Positions 30,048 to 40,281 of a stretch of 64,000 bases of DNA are shown here, piece after piece; within the stretch, counting starts at the first letter, position 1, and every line of letters starts with the position of its first letter. Where the stretch lies: NCBI GenBank assembly GCA_026913215.1, contig JAPTYK010000001.1, positions 2,666,001 to 2,730,000 on the forward strand, read 5' to 3'. The stretch is from Streptomyces diastatochromogenes. GTDB lineage: Bacteria; Actinomycetota; Actinomycetes; Streptomycetales; Streptomycetaceae. The notes beneath the pieces were generated by a model. The model was not told the DNA's origin. It saw only the letters and a list, made by a program, of their open reading frames with translations, and searched no databases. Position numbers and translations under genes: made by a program.

Positions 30048-30445
30048 CGGTGTCTCGGCGAAGAGAGTCCTCGTGGGAAGGGACGGGGAAAGGAGGGGAC
30101 GAACGACGGGTGGCGGCGGAGCTGTGTCCGGGAATCATCTTCCCAAGCCCATACCCCAAGGGTACGGCGACACTCTCTCCTGCCCAGAGCCCGCCGTGCC
30201 ACTCCCGGCGTGCCCGCCGCTCGCGCGCGGCGTTCCAGGGAGCATGCACGAGCGGTTCGGGATCTGGCAATGCCGGATGCGCCCTACAGGCGTCCGTACG
30301 GGGCCAAACGGACGTCGCCGAGAGTGACCGGAACGTTCCGCTCCTCGTTGCCACAGGTCCAGCCCGCCGCCGCCCCCGAGACCGGCCCACCGCCGCCGCA
30401 GAGCCCCGCCCGCAGACCCGCCCCACCGTCGCAGGGAGACCGCCC
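30048..30445. other. intergenic region upstream of uspA
   Basis: Separates the leftward uspA from a rightward small membrane protein, so it should carry both promoters. A short palindrome TACCC-CAA-GGGTA lies at 30152-30164 and another, GGAACGTTCC, near 30331. No gene is convincing here. Confidence 0.4.
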
Positions 30446-30789
30446 GTGCCCGCACCATCGACCGCCGCCGGCCAGACCTCCGCCACACCCGCCCCGCGCT
30501 CGGAGCGCCCGGCGGCCGCCGCCGGCGCCCGCCCCTCCCGGCCCCCGGCACGGAGCCGGAAGGGGGACGGGGGCGAGGGCGCGGCGGAGCAGGCCGGGGA
30601 CGTCCTCCGCTGGGCGGTCTTCTGCTGCGTCCTCGTCCCCGTGGTGCTCGTCGTCTACGGCACCTCGCTCGGCGGGGCGGCGGGGCCGCGCTCGGGCTCG
30701 TCTCGGTGACGGCGGCCTGCCGGCTGCTGCTGCGCCGCTCGGAGCGCGGACTGCGCGCCGAGGCGGGCCGCCCGGGGCGCCGGAACTAG
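30446..30789 (+). CDS. small single-pass membrane protein, frameshifted
   Basis: About 115 aa from GTG 30446, preceded by AGGGAGACC. It opens with a Pro/Ala/Ser/Arg-rich cytoplasmic stretch (VPAPSTAAGQTSATPAPRSE). A hydrophobic helix follows (WAVFCCVLVPVVLVVYGTSL). After one missing base near 30683 comes a second, weaker segment (GLVSVTAACRLLLRRSERGL) and an Arg-rich end. No function recognised. It sits directly upstream of the adpA promoter region. Confidence 0.6.
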
Positions 30790-31210
30790 CTCCCGGAGGG
30801 CCGGGGACCGTACCAGACCCCCTTCGAGTTGACAGGTTCGTACACGCGACCCCATATGTTTTCAGCCAACTTCCGGCCATCGGCGAGTCCTTGGCGGAAC
30901 GATTGGCCAACCCCGCTACGGGAGCCCGCGGAAGCCCTGCTCCAGGGGCCCGCACCCCCCGCGTACGGGGGCGTTCGGCGCCGCGCCCCTCCCTCCGGCG
31001 GCCGTCGGACGCAAGACTTCGCGATCGATCGCTTCACGCCAAGTTGCCTTGTCGACAATCTGCCGGATGGAGAACTTGTCACGCCGGCGCCACGGGACGC
31101 AGTAGATTCGATCATGGGTACCGAAGACTGGGGTCTCGTGCAAAACCGAGGGGAAACGTGCAGGTGCGACACGACCAGGGAGACGCGAACACCGAGGGGG
31201 GCTTAGCGTC
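30790..31210. other. adpA upstream regulatory region
   Basis: 421 bp without a gene. Long adpA leaders with several regulator sites (AdpA itself, BldD, gamma-butyrolactone receptors) are known in Streptomyces. Apart from one AdpA-like decamer, nothing can be assigned with confidence by eye. Confidence 0.5.
30870..30879 (-). promoter_or_regulatory. AdpA-like binding site
   Basis: The minus strand reads TGGCCGGAAG, matching the AdpA consensus TGGCSNGWWY at 9 of 10 positions. It lies about 330 bp upstream of adpA, where autorepression sites occur in S. griseus. A short degenerate motif, so chance is possible. Confidence 0.3.
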
Positions 31211-32377
31211 ATGAGCCAGGACTCCACCGCGCAGGAGGCCGCACGGAAATTGTCCGGGCGCCGCCGTCGCGAAGTCGTCGCGGTGCTGCTGTTCAGCGGC
31301 GGCCCCATCTTCGAGAGCTCCATCCCGCTCTCCGTGTTCGGCATCGACCGGCAGGACGCCGGCGTGCCCCGTTACCGGCTGCTCGTCTGCGCCGGCGAGG
31401 AAGGCCCCCTGCGGACCACGGGCGGGCTCGAACTCACCGCGCCGTACGGCCTGGAGGCGATCAGCCGCGCGGGGACCGTCGTCGTCCCGGCCTGGCGGTC
31501 GATCACCTCGCCGCCGCCGGCGGAGGCGCTCGAAGCGCTGCGCCGGGCCCACGAGGAGGGCGCGCGGATCGTCGGGCTGTGCACGGGTGCGTTCGTGCTC
31601 GCCGCGGCCGGCCTGCTCGACGGCCGTCCGGCGACGACGCACTGGATGTACGCGCCGACGCTCGCCAAGCGCTATCCGTCGGTCCACGTGGACCCGCGGG
31701 AGCTCTTCGTCGACGACGGGGACGTGCTGACCTCCGCCGGAACAGCGGCCGGAATCGATCTGTGTCTGCACATCGTGCGGACCGACCACGGCACGGAGGC
31801 CGCGGGCGCCCTGGCGCGCCGGCTGGTCGTCCCGCCGCGGCGCAGCGGCGGTCAGGAGCGCTACCTCGACAGGTCTTTACCCGAGGAGATCGGCGCCGAC
31901 CCGCTGGCCGAGGTCGTCGCCTGGGCGCTGGAGCACCTCCACGAGCAGTTCGACGTGGAGACCCTGGCGGCACGCGCCTACATGTCGCGGCGGACCTTCG
32001 ACCGCCGGTTCCGCTCGCTGACGGGCTCGGCCCCGCTCCAGTGGCTGATCACCCAGCGGGTGCTGCAGGCGCAGCGGCTCCTGGAGACCTCCGACTACTC
32101 GGTCGACGAGGTCGCCGGCCGGTGCGGCTTCCGCTCCCGGTGACGCTGCGCGGCCACTTCCGGCGCCAGCTGGGCTCCTCGCCGCCGCCTACCGCGCGGC
32201 GTACCGCGCGCGGCGTCCGCAGGGCGAGGCCGGTACGGCGGTCCTGGAGGTCGCGGTGCCCGCGCAGGGCTCGGCGGGGCTCCGCAGGCCGCTGGAGCCG
32301 GGCAAGCCCCGTCGGACGCCTACGCGCCCGGCCGCCCGGCCCTGCCCGGCCTCCCGGGCCAGCGCAGCGCGCCGTAA
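31211..32377 (+). CDS. adpA: AdpA, AraC-family master developmental regulator, frameshifted near C-terminus
   Basis: Central activator of morphological differentiation and secondary metabolism. The N-terminal DJ-1/PfpI-like domain includes [20 protein letters not shown] and [20 protein letters not shown]. The C-terminal AraC HTH domain includes [20 protein letters not shown] and [20 protein letters not shown]. The linker RSLPEE contains a TTA codon. Missing bases near 32140 (continuing [15 protein letters not shown]), 32180 and 32312 total three; the tail then ends at TAA 32375-32377, giving 389 codons. The start frame alone would stop at residue 310, inside the second HTH. That is very unlikely to be real in this gene. 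ATG has GAGGGGGG upstream. Confidence 0.95.
31877..31879 (+). promoter_or_regulatory. in-frame TTA leucine codon in adpA
   Basis: The codon for Leu in RSLPEE between the two AdpA domains is TTA, read only by the bldA tRNA in Streptomyces. Its conserved position makes AdpA translation bldA-dependent. Confidence 0.9.
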
Positions 32378-32415
32378 TCACCGACCGCCGCCGCCACAAG
32401 CGGTGGAACGCAGGA

Positions 32416-32456
32416 CCGCAGGGCCCCCGGGGACACCTCCCCCGGGGGCCCTGCGG
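32416..32456 (+). terminator. 17-bp perfect hairpin after adpA
   Basis: CCGCAGGGCCCCCGGGG and its exact complement around a 7-nt loop, 38 bp after the reconstructed adpA stop. It isolates adpA from ornA. Confidence 0.85.
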
Positions 32457-32505
32457 CCTCTCGGGGGCGGGCCGGGAGGCCCTCACGACCCCTAAGGTAG
32501 GACGC

Positions 32506-33108
32506 ATGAACGATCGCATGGTGTGGATCGACTGCGAGATGACCGGGCTCTCGCTGACGGACGACGCACTCATCGAGGTGGCCGCGCTGGTCACCGACTC
32601 GGAACTGAACGTGCTCGGCGAAGGGGTGGACATCGTGATCCGCCCGCCGGACGCGGCCCTGGAGACCATGCCCGCCATCGTGCGCGAGATGCACACGAAG
32701 TCCGGGCTGCTCGACGCGCTCGCCGGGGGCACCACGCTCGCCGACGCGGAGGCCCAGGTCCTCGCGTACATCCGCGAGCACGTCAAGGAGCCGGGCAAGG
32801 CGCCGCTGTGCGGGAACTCGGTCTCCACGGACCGCGGCTTCCTCGCGCGCGACATGCCCGCCCTGGAGAGCCACCTGCACTACCGGATCGTCGATGTCTC
32901 CTCGGTCAAGGAGCTGGCCCGCCGCTGGTACCCGAGGGCGTACTTCAACAGTCCGGAGAAGAACGGCAACCACCGGGCGCTCGCCGACATCCGCGAGTCC
33001 ATCGCCGAGCTGCGCTACTACCGCGAGGCGGTCTTCGTCCCGCAGCCCGGCCCGGACTCGGAGACCGCGAAGCAGATCGCGGCCCGTCACGTCGTCCCCG
33101 CGGAATGA
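32506..33108 (+). CDS. ornA: oligoribonuclease
   Basis: 200 aa, intact. DEDDh 3'-5' exonuclease that degrades 2-5 nt RNAs and pGpG, so it also closes c-di-GMP turnover. Motifs are [10 protein letters not shown] (Asp, Glu), [18 protein letters not shown] (Asp), and [14 protein letters not shown] (His, Asp). An alternative start at ATG 32518 lies four codons inside. adpA-ornA adjacency is conserved in Streptomyces. Confidence 0.96.
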   Translation: MNDRMVWIDCEMTGLSLTDDALIEVAALVTDSELNVLGEGVDIVIRPPDAALETMPAIVREMHTKSGLLDALAGGTTLADAEAQVLAYIREHVKEPGKAPLCGNSVSTDRGFLARDMPALESHLHYRIVDVSSVKELARRWYPRAYFNSPEKNGNHRALADIRESIAELRYYREAVFVPQPGPDSETAKQIAARHVVPAE

Positions 33109-33234
33109 GCCCCCGCTCGCGCCCCCGGAAGCCCCGGGAAGCCCCCGCGGAAAACGGTGGCGCGAGCACCCTCCAGAACCCTGTAGACTTCTTCTCGGCC
33201 GGTCAGGGAAACCTTCGGGAAAACCGCCGGTCAT

Positions 33235-33308
33235 GGTGGGTATAGCTCAGCTGGTAGAGCACCTGGTTGTGGTCCAGGATGTCGCGGGTTCGAGTCCCGT
33301 TACTCACC
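33235..33308 (+). tRNA. tRNA-His (GTG)
   Basis: Cloverleaf is clear: acceptor GTGGGTA paired with TACTCAC, with an extra G at -1 opposite C73, as in tRNA-His. D arm GCTCAGCTGGTAGAGC, anticodon stem CCTGG/CCAGG with loop TTGTGGT (anticodon 33269-33271), T arm GGGTTCGAGTCCC. The 3' CCA is not encoded. Confidence 0.97.
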
Positions 33309-33315
33309 CTGATGG

Positions 33316-33349
33316 GTCAGGCCCCGGTTCGAAAGAACCGGGGCCTGAC
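33316..33349 (+). terminator. terminator after tRNA-His
   Basis: GTCAGGCCCCGGTTC and its exact complement with a GAAA tetraloop, then TCGTTTT. Classic rho-independent shape. Confidence 0.9.
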
Positions 33350-33471
33350 TCGTTTTCGCATGTCTTCACCCGGACGGGCGAGCCATTGATCCACTTCGGC
33401 CGACCCGCTGTTAGCTTCCCCTTATGTCCGACATTCACATGATTCGCACATATTGGGGTGGGTGAGGCCCC

Positions 33472-35154
33472 GTGGGAGTGCTGCGCGACCACCCCGAACT
33501 CGCCCTCTTCCTCTGCCTCTCCGCCGGCTACCTCGTCGGCAAGCTCCGTGTGGGCCCCATCACGCTCGGCGGCATCTGCGGCACGCTGATCGTCGCCCTG
33601 CTCCTCGGCGCCTGGACGAAGGTCACCGTCTCCGACGACGTGAAGACGATCTTCTTCGCGCTCTTCATCTTCTCGCTCGGCTATCTGGCGGGCCCCCAGT
33701 TCTTCGCCAACCTCAACCGGAAGAGCCTGCGCTTCTTCGCCCTCTGCCTCATCGAGGTCGTCTGCGTCGTCGGCATCGCCCTCGGACTCGCCAAGGCCTT
33801 CGACCTCGACATCGGCACCGCCGCCGGCATCCTCGCCGGCGCCGCCACCGAGTCCGCCGTCGTCGGCACGGCCACCGAGGCCATCGGCAAGCTCTCCACC
33901 CTGACCCAGCAGCAGATCACCGAGTACCAGGGGCACGTCGCCACCGCCTACACGGTCTGCTACCTCTTCGGCCTCGTCACCATCGTCATCTACACCAGCC
34001 AGATCATGCCGATGCTGCTGCGGATCAACCTCCGCGACGCCTCCCGCGAACTGTGGGAGCGGATGCGCGGCTCCGGCGGCGGCCTGGAGTCCGACGAGCG
34101 CGAGGCGCTCCCCGGCATGGTCGGCCGGACCTTCCTGGTGACGATCGCGGACGGCGCCACCGTCTCCCAGCTGGAGCACCAGAACGGCAGCCGGGTCACC
34201 GTCGAGGCGGTGAAGCGGGGCGACAAGGTCCTCACCCCTCCCCCGCCCGACTTCGAGCTGACCCTCTCCGACCTGGTCCTGATGGTCGGCCGCCGGTCCA
34301 ACATCATCGCGGCCGGACGGCACATCGGCCCCGAGACCCCGGCGATCCCCGGCCTCGACACCCCGCTCGCCACCACCCAGGTCTCGCTGACCGACAAGTC
34401 GGCGATCGGCAAGTCCCTGGACACCCTCACCAAGGAGCACCCGGAGTTCTCCTCCGGCGGGGTGTACGTGACGGACCTGATGCGGGGCGAGCAGCGCCTG
34501 CCGGCGACCCCGGAGACCGTGGTGAACCGCGGGGACGTGCTCACCCTGGTCGGCGCCCGCTCGGGCCTCGGGAAGCTGGCGGCGAAGGTCGGCGCGACCG
34601 TGAGGAACGACGCCACCGACTTCATCTACCTGGGCCTGGGCATCGCCTGCGGCTCGCTGCTCGGGCAGGTCGTGGTCAGGTTCGGCGACGTCCCGATGTC
34701 GCTCGGCACGGGCGGCGGCTGCCTCATCTCCGGGCTGCTCTTCGGCTGGTTCCGCTCCCGCACGCAGACCTTCGGCGCGTTCCCTCCGCAGGCCGCCACC
34801 ACCCTCAAGGACATGGGCCTCGCGATCTTCATCGCCTGCACGGGCCTGGTGTCGGGCCCGCAGGCCTGGCCGCTGCTCAAGGAGTACGGGGCGCTGCTGC
34901 CGTTCGCGGGGATCGCGATGGTCCTGGTGCCGGCGACGATCTCGCTGGTCGTCGGCCGCAAGTTCCTGAACATCGAGAAGCCGCTGCTGATCGGCGCCAT
35001 CGCGGGCCAGCAGTGCTCGACCCCGGCGATCACCTCGGTGACGCAGGTCGCCCAGAGCTCGGTGCCGATGCTCGGCTACACGATCACGTACACGCTCTCG
35101 AACTTCCTGCTCCCGCTGACCGGGCCCCTGCTCGTCGGCATCCTGGGGGCGTGA
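33472..35154 (+). CDS. aspartate:alanine exchanger (AAEx/AspT family) transporter 1
   Basis: 560 aa, intact. Two AspT/YidE-type membrane halves flank a cytoplasmic region with TrkA-C-like modules. The N-terminal half carries ALFLCLSAGYLVGKLRVGPI, FALFIFSLGYLAGPQFFANL and GAATESAVVGTATEAIG. The middle has DLVLMVGRRSNIIAAG and RGDVLTLVGARSGLGKL. The C-terminal half has GLGIACGSLLGQVVVRFGDV and IAGQQCSTPAITSVTQV. AspT exchanges aspartate for alanine in an electrogenic manner. A GTG start is used; 9 bp separate it from a paralogous gene, and both precede an aspartate 4-decarboxylase. Confidence 0.88.
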   Translation: MGVLRDHPELALFLCLSAGYLVGKLRVGPITLGGICGTLIVALLLGAWTKVTVSDDVKTIFFALFIFSLGYLAGPQFFANLNRKSLRFFALCLIEVVCVVGIALGLAKAFDLDIGTAAGILAGAATESAVVGTATEAIGKLSTLTQQQITEYQGHVATAYTVCYLFGLVTIVIYTSQIMPMLLRINLRDASRELWERMRGSGGGLESDEREALPGMVGRTFLVTIADGATVSQLEHQNGSRVTVEAVKRGDKVLTPPPPDFELTLSDLVLMVGRRSNIIAAGRHIGPETPAIPGLDTPLATTQVSLTDKSAIGKSLDTLTKEHPEFSSGGVYVTDLMRGEQRLPATPETVVNRGDVLTLVGARSGLGKLAAKVGATVRNDATDFIYLGLGIACGSLLGQVVVRFGDVPMSLGTGGGCLISGLLFGWFRSRTQTFGAFPPQAATTLKDMGLAIFIACTGLVSGPQAWPLLKEYGALLPFAGIAMVLVPATISLVVGRKFLNIEKPLLIGAIAGQQCSTPAITSVTQVAQSSVPMLGYTITYTLSNFLLPLTGPLLVGILGA

Positions 35155-35163
35155 GGAGCCGCA

Positions 35164-36866
35164 ATGATCGATTTCCTCAACCGGAACATCTTCCACCCCC
35201 ACCCCGAGCTGCTCGTCTTCCTCACCGTCGCGCTCGGCTTCCTCTTCGGCAAGCTCCGCTACAAGGCGATCGCGCTCGGCGCCGTCACCGGCTGTCTGGT
35301 CGCCGGTCTGCTGCTCGGCGCCCAGTTCAAGATCACGATCGACGGCACGGTGAAGAACCTCTTCTTCACCATGTTCCTCTTCGCCCTCGGCTACAAGGTC
35401 GGCCCGCAGTTCTTCCGGGGCCTGAAGAAGGACGGCCTGCCGCAGGTCGTCAACGCGATCGTGGTCTGCGTGACGGGCCTCCTCGTCTCCTGGGGCTTCG
35501 CCGTGATGCTGGGGTACGGCCCCGGGCTCTCCGCCGGCCTGCTCGGCGGCGCGCTCACCCAGTCCGCCGTCATCGGCGTCGCCCAGGACGCCATCGGCAA
35601 CCTGCCGGGGCTCTCCGCCGACCAGATGAAGACCGAGGAGAACCTCGTCGCGATCGGCTACGCCGTCACGTACCCGCTCGGCACGATCCTGTGCGCGATG
35701 CTCCTCGCCAACGTCCTGCCCAAGCTCTACAAGCGGGACCTGGCCGCCGAGTCGGCCCAGCTCGCGAAGGAGCTGGACGCGCCCGGCGACGACCCCGACC
35801 TGGCCGAGGGCTACTACGAGGTCGTCCTGCGCGCGTACGAGATGGACCACTCCCGCTCGTCGGGCGGACCATCGACGACTTCGAGAACCAGCAGAAGGAG
35901 CTCGGGCACCGGATCTACATCACCCGGGTGCGGCGCGAGGGCCAGATCCTCGCGCACAACCAGCAGACCGTGCTGCGCTCGGGCGACGTGCTCGCCGTCA
36001 GCGCCCTGCGGGGCTCCCTCATCGACTTCGACGCCCGCACCCACATCGGGCCCGAGACCGACGACGTCGAACTGCTCGGCTACCAGACCGAGACCCTGCA
36101 CGTGGTGGCCTCGGAGAAGGCGCACCTGGGGCAGACGGTCGCGGAGCTGCGCCGCGAGCCCTTCATGGTCGGCGTGTACATCGACAAGATCTACCGTTCG
36201 GGCGCGGAGTTCCCGTACCGGCTCTCCACGAAGCTGGAGCGCGGCGACACGGTGATCCTGACCGGCCCGAAGCGGCTCGTGGACCCGGCGGGCAAGGCGC
36301 TCGGCAAGCCCGTGCCGACCTCGTTCGCCACCGACATGCTGTGGGTGGGGCTCGGCATCTTCCTCGGCGGCTGCGTCGGCATCCCGGCCCTGACGGTCTC
36401 CGGCGTCCCGATCTCGCTGTCCACCTCCGGCGGCGCGCTGATCATGGGCCTGGTCTTCGGCTGGATCCGCGGCAAGTACCCGACGTACGGCAACGTACCG
36501 CCGGGCGCCCAGTGGTTCATGGACACCCTCGGGCTCTGCCTGTTCGTCGCGGTCGTCGGCATCAACGCCGGCCCGAGCTTCACCAGCGGCCTGTCGACGG
36601 CCGGCTGGGGGCTGCTCGTGTGGGGCGCGGTGGCGACGGTGGTCCCGCTGATCGTGGGCTTCCTGTACGGCCACTACGTGCAGAAGATCCGCTTCCCGAT
36701 CCTGATGGGCGTCCTGGCCGGCGGCCAGACGACGACCGCGGCGATCGGCGCGATCAACGAGCAGTCCAAGTCCCAGATCCCGACCCTCGGCTACACGATC
36801 CCCTACGCGGTGGGCAACGTCCTGCTGACCATCTGGGGCGCCGTGATCGTCATCCTCAACCACTGA
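35164..36866 (+). CDS. aspartate:alanine exchanger (AAEx/AspT family) transporter 2, frameshifted
   Basis: Paralogue of the preceding gene, about 568 aa. The N-half has LLVFLTVALGFLFGKLRYKA, MFLFALGYKVGPQFFRGLKK and GGALTQSAVIGVAQDAIG. One missing base near 35858 is followed by VGRTIDDFENQQKELGHRIY, a TrkA-C-like region (RSGDVLAVSALRGSLIDFD) and the C-half (WVGLGIFLGGCVGIPALTVS, AGGQTTTAAIGAINEQSKSQ). The pair may form a heterodimer or serve different substrates. Operon with the decarboxylase. Confidence 0.87.
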
Positions 36867-36885
36867 CCCACGTAAGGACGCCGTC

Positions 36886-38537
36886 ATGCCCAGGACCACG
36901 TTCACCCGCCAGGAGATCCAGTCCTTCGCGCAGCTCTCGCCGTTCGAGCTGAAGGACAAGTTCATCCAGATCGCGCAGGCCGCCCAGGCGGACAAGCCGG
37001 GCCAGAAGGAGAAGTCGCAGACGCAGATGCTCAACGCGGGCCGCGGCAACCCGAACTGGGTCGCCACCGGCCCCCGCGAGGCCTTCTACGCCCTCGGCTA
37101 CTTCGCGCTCTCCGAGTCGCGCCGGGTGTGGACCGCCGACAACCTCGGCGGCATGCCCGAACTCCGGGGCTCCGCCGAACGCTTCGACACCTTCGTGCGC
37201 CGCCACCCGGACCTGCCGGGCGTCGAACTGCTGCGGGACTGCGTCGAGTACGCCGTGGAGCGCTTCGGCTTCGACAAGGACGCCTTCGTGCACGAGCTGA
37301 CCGACAGCACGATCGGCGACAACTACCCGTGCCGGACCGGATCCTCACCCACACCGAGCACATCGTCCGCGGCTACGTGCACGACGAGATGTTCGACAAA
37401 CGGCCGCCGGCCGGGAACCTGTCGCTGTTCGCCACCGAGGGCGGCACGGCCGCGATGTGCTACGTCTTCGACTCCCTGATGAAGAACGGGATCCTGAGGA
37501 AGGGAGACCGGATCGCGCTGATGGTGCCGGTCTTCACCCCGTACATCGAGATCCCCGAGCTCGACACGTACGAGTTCGACGTCGTCACCGTCAACGCGAG
37601 CTCCTTCGCGGAGGCAGGGGTCCGCGAATGGCGCTACCCGACGGAGGAGGTCGCCAAGCTGGCCGACCCGTCGGTCAAGCTGGTCTGCGTCGTCAACCCG
37701 TCCAACCCGCCGTCCCTGGCGATGAGCGAGCGCGTCGCGAACCAGATCAAGGACATCGTCGCCGGACCGAACCCGAACCTGCTGATCGTCACGGACGACG
37801 TGTACGGCACCTTCGTGGAGGGCTTCCGCTCGCTCGCCGCCGACCTCCCGCGCAACACGCTGCTCGTCTACTCGTACTCCAAGCACTACGGCTGCACCGG
37901 CCACCGGCTCGGCGTCATCGGCCTCCACGACGACAACGTCATCGACGAGATGCTCGCGAAGCTGCCGCAGGCGGAGAAGGAGCGGCTGAACAAGCGGTAC
38001 GGATCGCTGTCCCTGGAGCCGGAGAAGATCCGCTTCATCGACCGGCTCGTCGCCGACTCCCGGCAGGTCGCCCTCAACCACACCGCCGGGCTCTCCCTGC
38101 CCCAGCAGGTGATGATGGCGCTCTTCTCGCTCTTCGACATGCTGGAGGAGGGCCAGGCCTACAAGCACAAGATCCGGGACATCGTGCGCCAGCGCCTCGG
38201 CCTGCTCCTCGAAGGCGCCCAGATGAAGATCGCCGAGGACCCGAAGCGGGCCGGGTACTACATCGAGCTCGACCTCCTCGCGGAGGCCGAGCGGGTGCAC
38301 GGCAAGGACTTCGCGGACTTCCTGGAGAAGAACTACGAGCCGGTCGACCCGCTGTTCCGGCTCGCCGAGCAGACCAGCGTGGTGCTCCTCAACGGCGGCG
38401 GCTTCGACGGCCCCGAGTGGTCGGTCCGCGTCTCGCTCGCCAACCTCGACGACCTGGACTACCTGAAGATCGGCCACCACCTGCGGGCCATCTTCAACGA
38501 CTACGCGGAGGAGTGGAAGGCCACCCGGGTCGTCTGA
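36886..38537 (+). CDS. asdA: bifunctional aspartate transaminase / aspartate 4-decarboxylase, frameshifted
   Basis: PLP enzyme (fold type I) of about 550 aa converting aspartate to alanine and CO2, with some transaminase activity. Begins MPRTTFTRQEIQSFAQLSPF and carries MLNAGRGNPNWVATGPREAF, typical of AsdA/AspD. One missing base near 37330 is followed by RILTHTEHIVRGYVHDEMFD, CVVNPSNPPSLAMS, IVTDDVYGTFVEGF and the PLP lysine in LVYSYSKHYGCTGHRLGVIG. The long N-terminal extension distinguishes it from ordinary aminotransferases. Downstream of two AspT genes, it could form an aspartate/alanine cycle that consumes a cytoplasmic proton. Confidence 0.92.
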
Positions 38538-38553
38538 GTCCGCACGCGAAAGG

Positions 38554-38597
38554 GCGCGCCCCGGTCGGCGGTGGGGGTGGTTCCGACCGGGGCGCGC
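38554..38597. terminator. 15-bp hairpin between convergent genes
   Basis: GCGCGCCCCGGTCGG and its exact complement around a 14-nt G-rich loop, between asdA and the CBM2-chitinase gene. Likely bidirectional. Confidence 0.8.
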
Positions 38598-38617
38598 GGT
38601 GTGGGGGGCGCGGTGGT

Positions 38618-40127
38618 TCAGCGGTACGCGCCGAAGGCCTTCGTGAAGGCCAGCGGCTGCTGGAGGATCGAGGAGCAGGTGGGGTCGGCGTAGGTCACGG
38701 CGCCGGCCGCGCACTGCTTGTCGCGGGCCGAGGACCACATCGAGAGCCGGCCGAGGCCCTTGGACTTCGCGAAGTCGACGAGCTGGGTGGCGTCCTCGAC
38801 CTTGAAGACCTCGCTGGAGACGTCGTTCACGCCGATCATGGGGGTGACGGCGACGGCCTTCCAGGCGGCCGCGTCGGTCAGGCCGAGGACGCCCTTGATC
38901 TGGGCCTGGGTCGCGGTGGCGGCCTGGACGGCGTAGGTGCCCATGTCGGCGCTGTAGGCGGGCCCGTAGTCCATCGCCATGATGTTGACGGCGTCGACGC
39001 GGACCCCGTTCCGCTTCGCGTCGGCGAGCAGGTCCACGCCCGGCTGGGTGAGGCCCTCGGGCATGACGGGGAGGGTGAAGGAGACGTCCAGGCCCGGGTG
39101 GGACTTCTGGAGCTGGGCGATCGCCTGCGCGCGGCGGGTGTTGGCGGCGGTGTCGGGCAGGGCCGCGCCCTCGATGTCGAAGTCGACCTTGGTCAGCCCG
39201 TACTGGTCGACGACCTTGCCGTACGCGGCGGCGAGCGCCGAGGAGGTCGAGCAGTTCAGGGCCAGTTCGTGGCCCGCGGCGCCGCCGAAGGAGACGCGGA
39301 CGTCACCGCCCCTGGCGCGCAGCGCGCCGATCTGGGCCGCGACCTTGTCGCCCGCCAGGTCGGTGACGCCGCCCCACAGCGGGGCGCAGGAGCCGCCGGA
39401 GGTGATGAAGGCGAGGGTGAACTCCTTGACGCCGGTGGCGTCGGCGGTGGAGAGCAGGTCGTACGCCGGGTAGAGCGAGGTGTCGACGTACGGGGCGAAC
39501 GTGGCGGCCGTGGCGGGGGCGGGGTGCCCGTGGCGGTCGCGGTGGGGGTGGGGGTCGGCGCGGTGGTGGGCTTCGCGGTGGCCGTGGCGGTGGGCTTCGG
39601 GCTGGTGGTGGCCGTAGCGGTCGGGGCCGGCTTCGGGGTGGCCGTCGCGGTGGGCTGCTCGGTGGGACGGCCGCTGGGGGTGGGGCGGGGCCTCCGGCGG
39701 AGCAGACCGCCTTGTTGATGAGGCAGCCGGCCGGGTCGCCCGCCTGGCCGGCGGCGGAGGTGACGAAGCCGACGGTGACGGACTGGCCGGGCGCCAGCTG
39801 CCTGTTCCAGCTCGCGGGCCTCACGGTGACGTGCCTGCCGGAGACGGTGTGGTCGCCGTTCCAGAGGGAGCCGAGGGTGGTGCCGGCCGGGAGGTCGAAC
39901 TCCAGGGTCCAGTCGGACTGGACGGCGGTCGTCGCGTTGGTGACGACGTACTGGCCGGTGTAGCCGCCGGTCCAGGAGCTGGTGCGGGTGTAGGCGGCTC
40001 CGACGCCCGCGGCCTGCGCGGTGCCGGAGAGCGCGAAGGCCGCGCCGCCGACGACGGCCGCCGCGACGAGCGCGCCGACGGCCTTGGTGCGGGTGCTCGT
40101 CCTGCGCCGGTGCGAACTGCTGCCCAT
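38618..40127 (-). CDS. secreted GH18 chitinase with N-terminal CBM2, frameshifted
   Basis: Signal peptide (AVGALVAAAVVGGAAFALSG, cleavage near AQAAG) with the start at ATG 40127. A CBM2-type domain follows, with TSSWTGGYTGQYVVTNATTA, TLEFDLPAGTTLGSLWNGDH and APGQSVTVGF. After a frame change near 39693 there is a Thr/Pro/Ala linker (TATATPKPAPTATATTSPKP). A second change near 39520 opens the GH18 barrel: TFAPYVDTSLYPAYDL, FITSGGSCAPLWGG, the catalytic KVDFDIEG (DxxDxDxE type) and INIMAMDYGPAY. It ends LAFTKAFGAYR. This short GH18 type resembles ChiC/ChiD-like bacterial exochitinases. About 505 aa. Confidence 0.85.
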
Positions 40128-40281
40128 CGCGTGCCTGCCTCTGGTGTGCCGGGGGTGGGGGTGGGGTGCGGCAGCACGCTAGCGGGCGGGAAACGGACAA
40201 ATGCCCTGACGGGGGCCGGGGTTGGGATTCTTAGGCTCCGCTTAAGGGAGGCATCGGAACCAGGAAGGTTGGGGCGGTGCC

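Noticed and set aside
31211..32143. adpA truncated at 310 residues, or programmed frameshifting in adpA
   Set aside because: The break falls inside the second helix-turn-helix at a CCC run, and two more breaks follow. The same error type occurs across the window, so a sequencing error is simpler than a regulated frameshift.
33472..36866. The two AspT-like genes as TrkA potassium channels
   Set aside because: TrkA-C-like modules are present, but the membrane halves and the downstream AsdA fit the AAEx family better.
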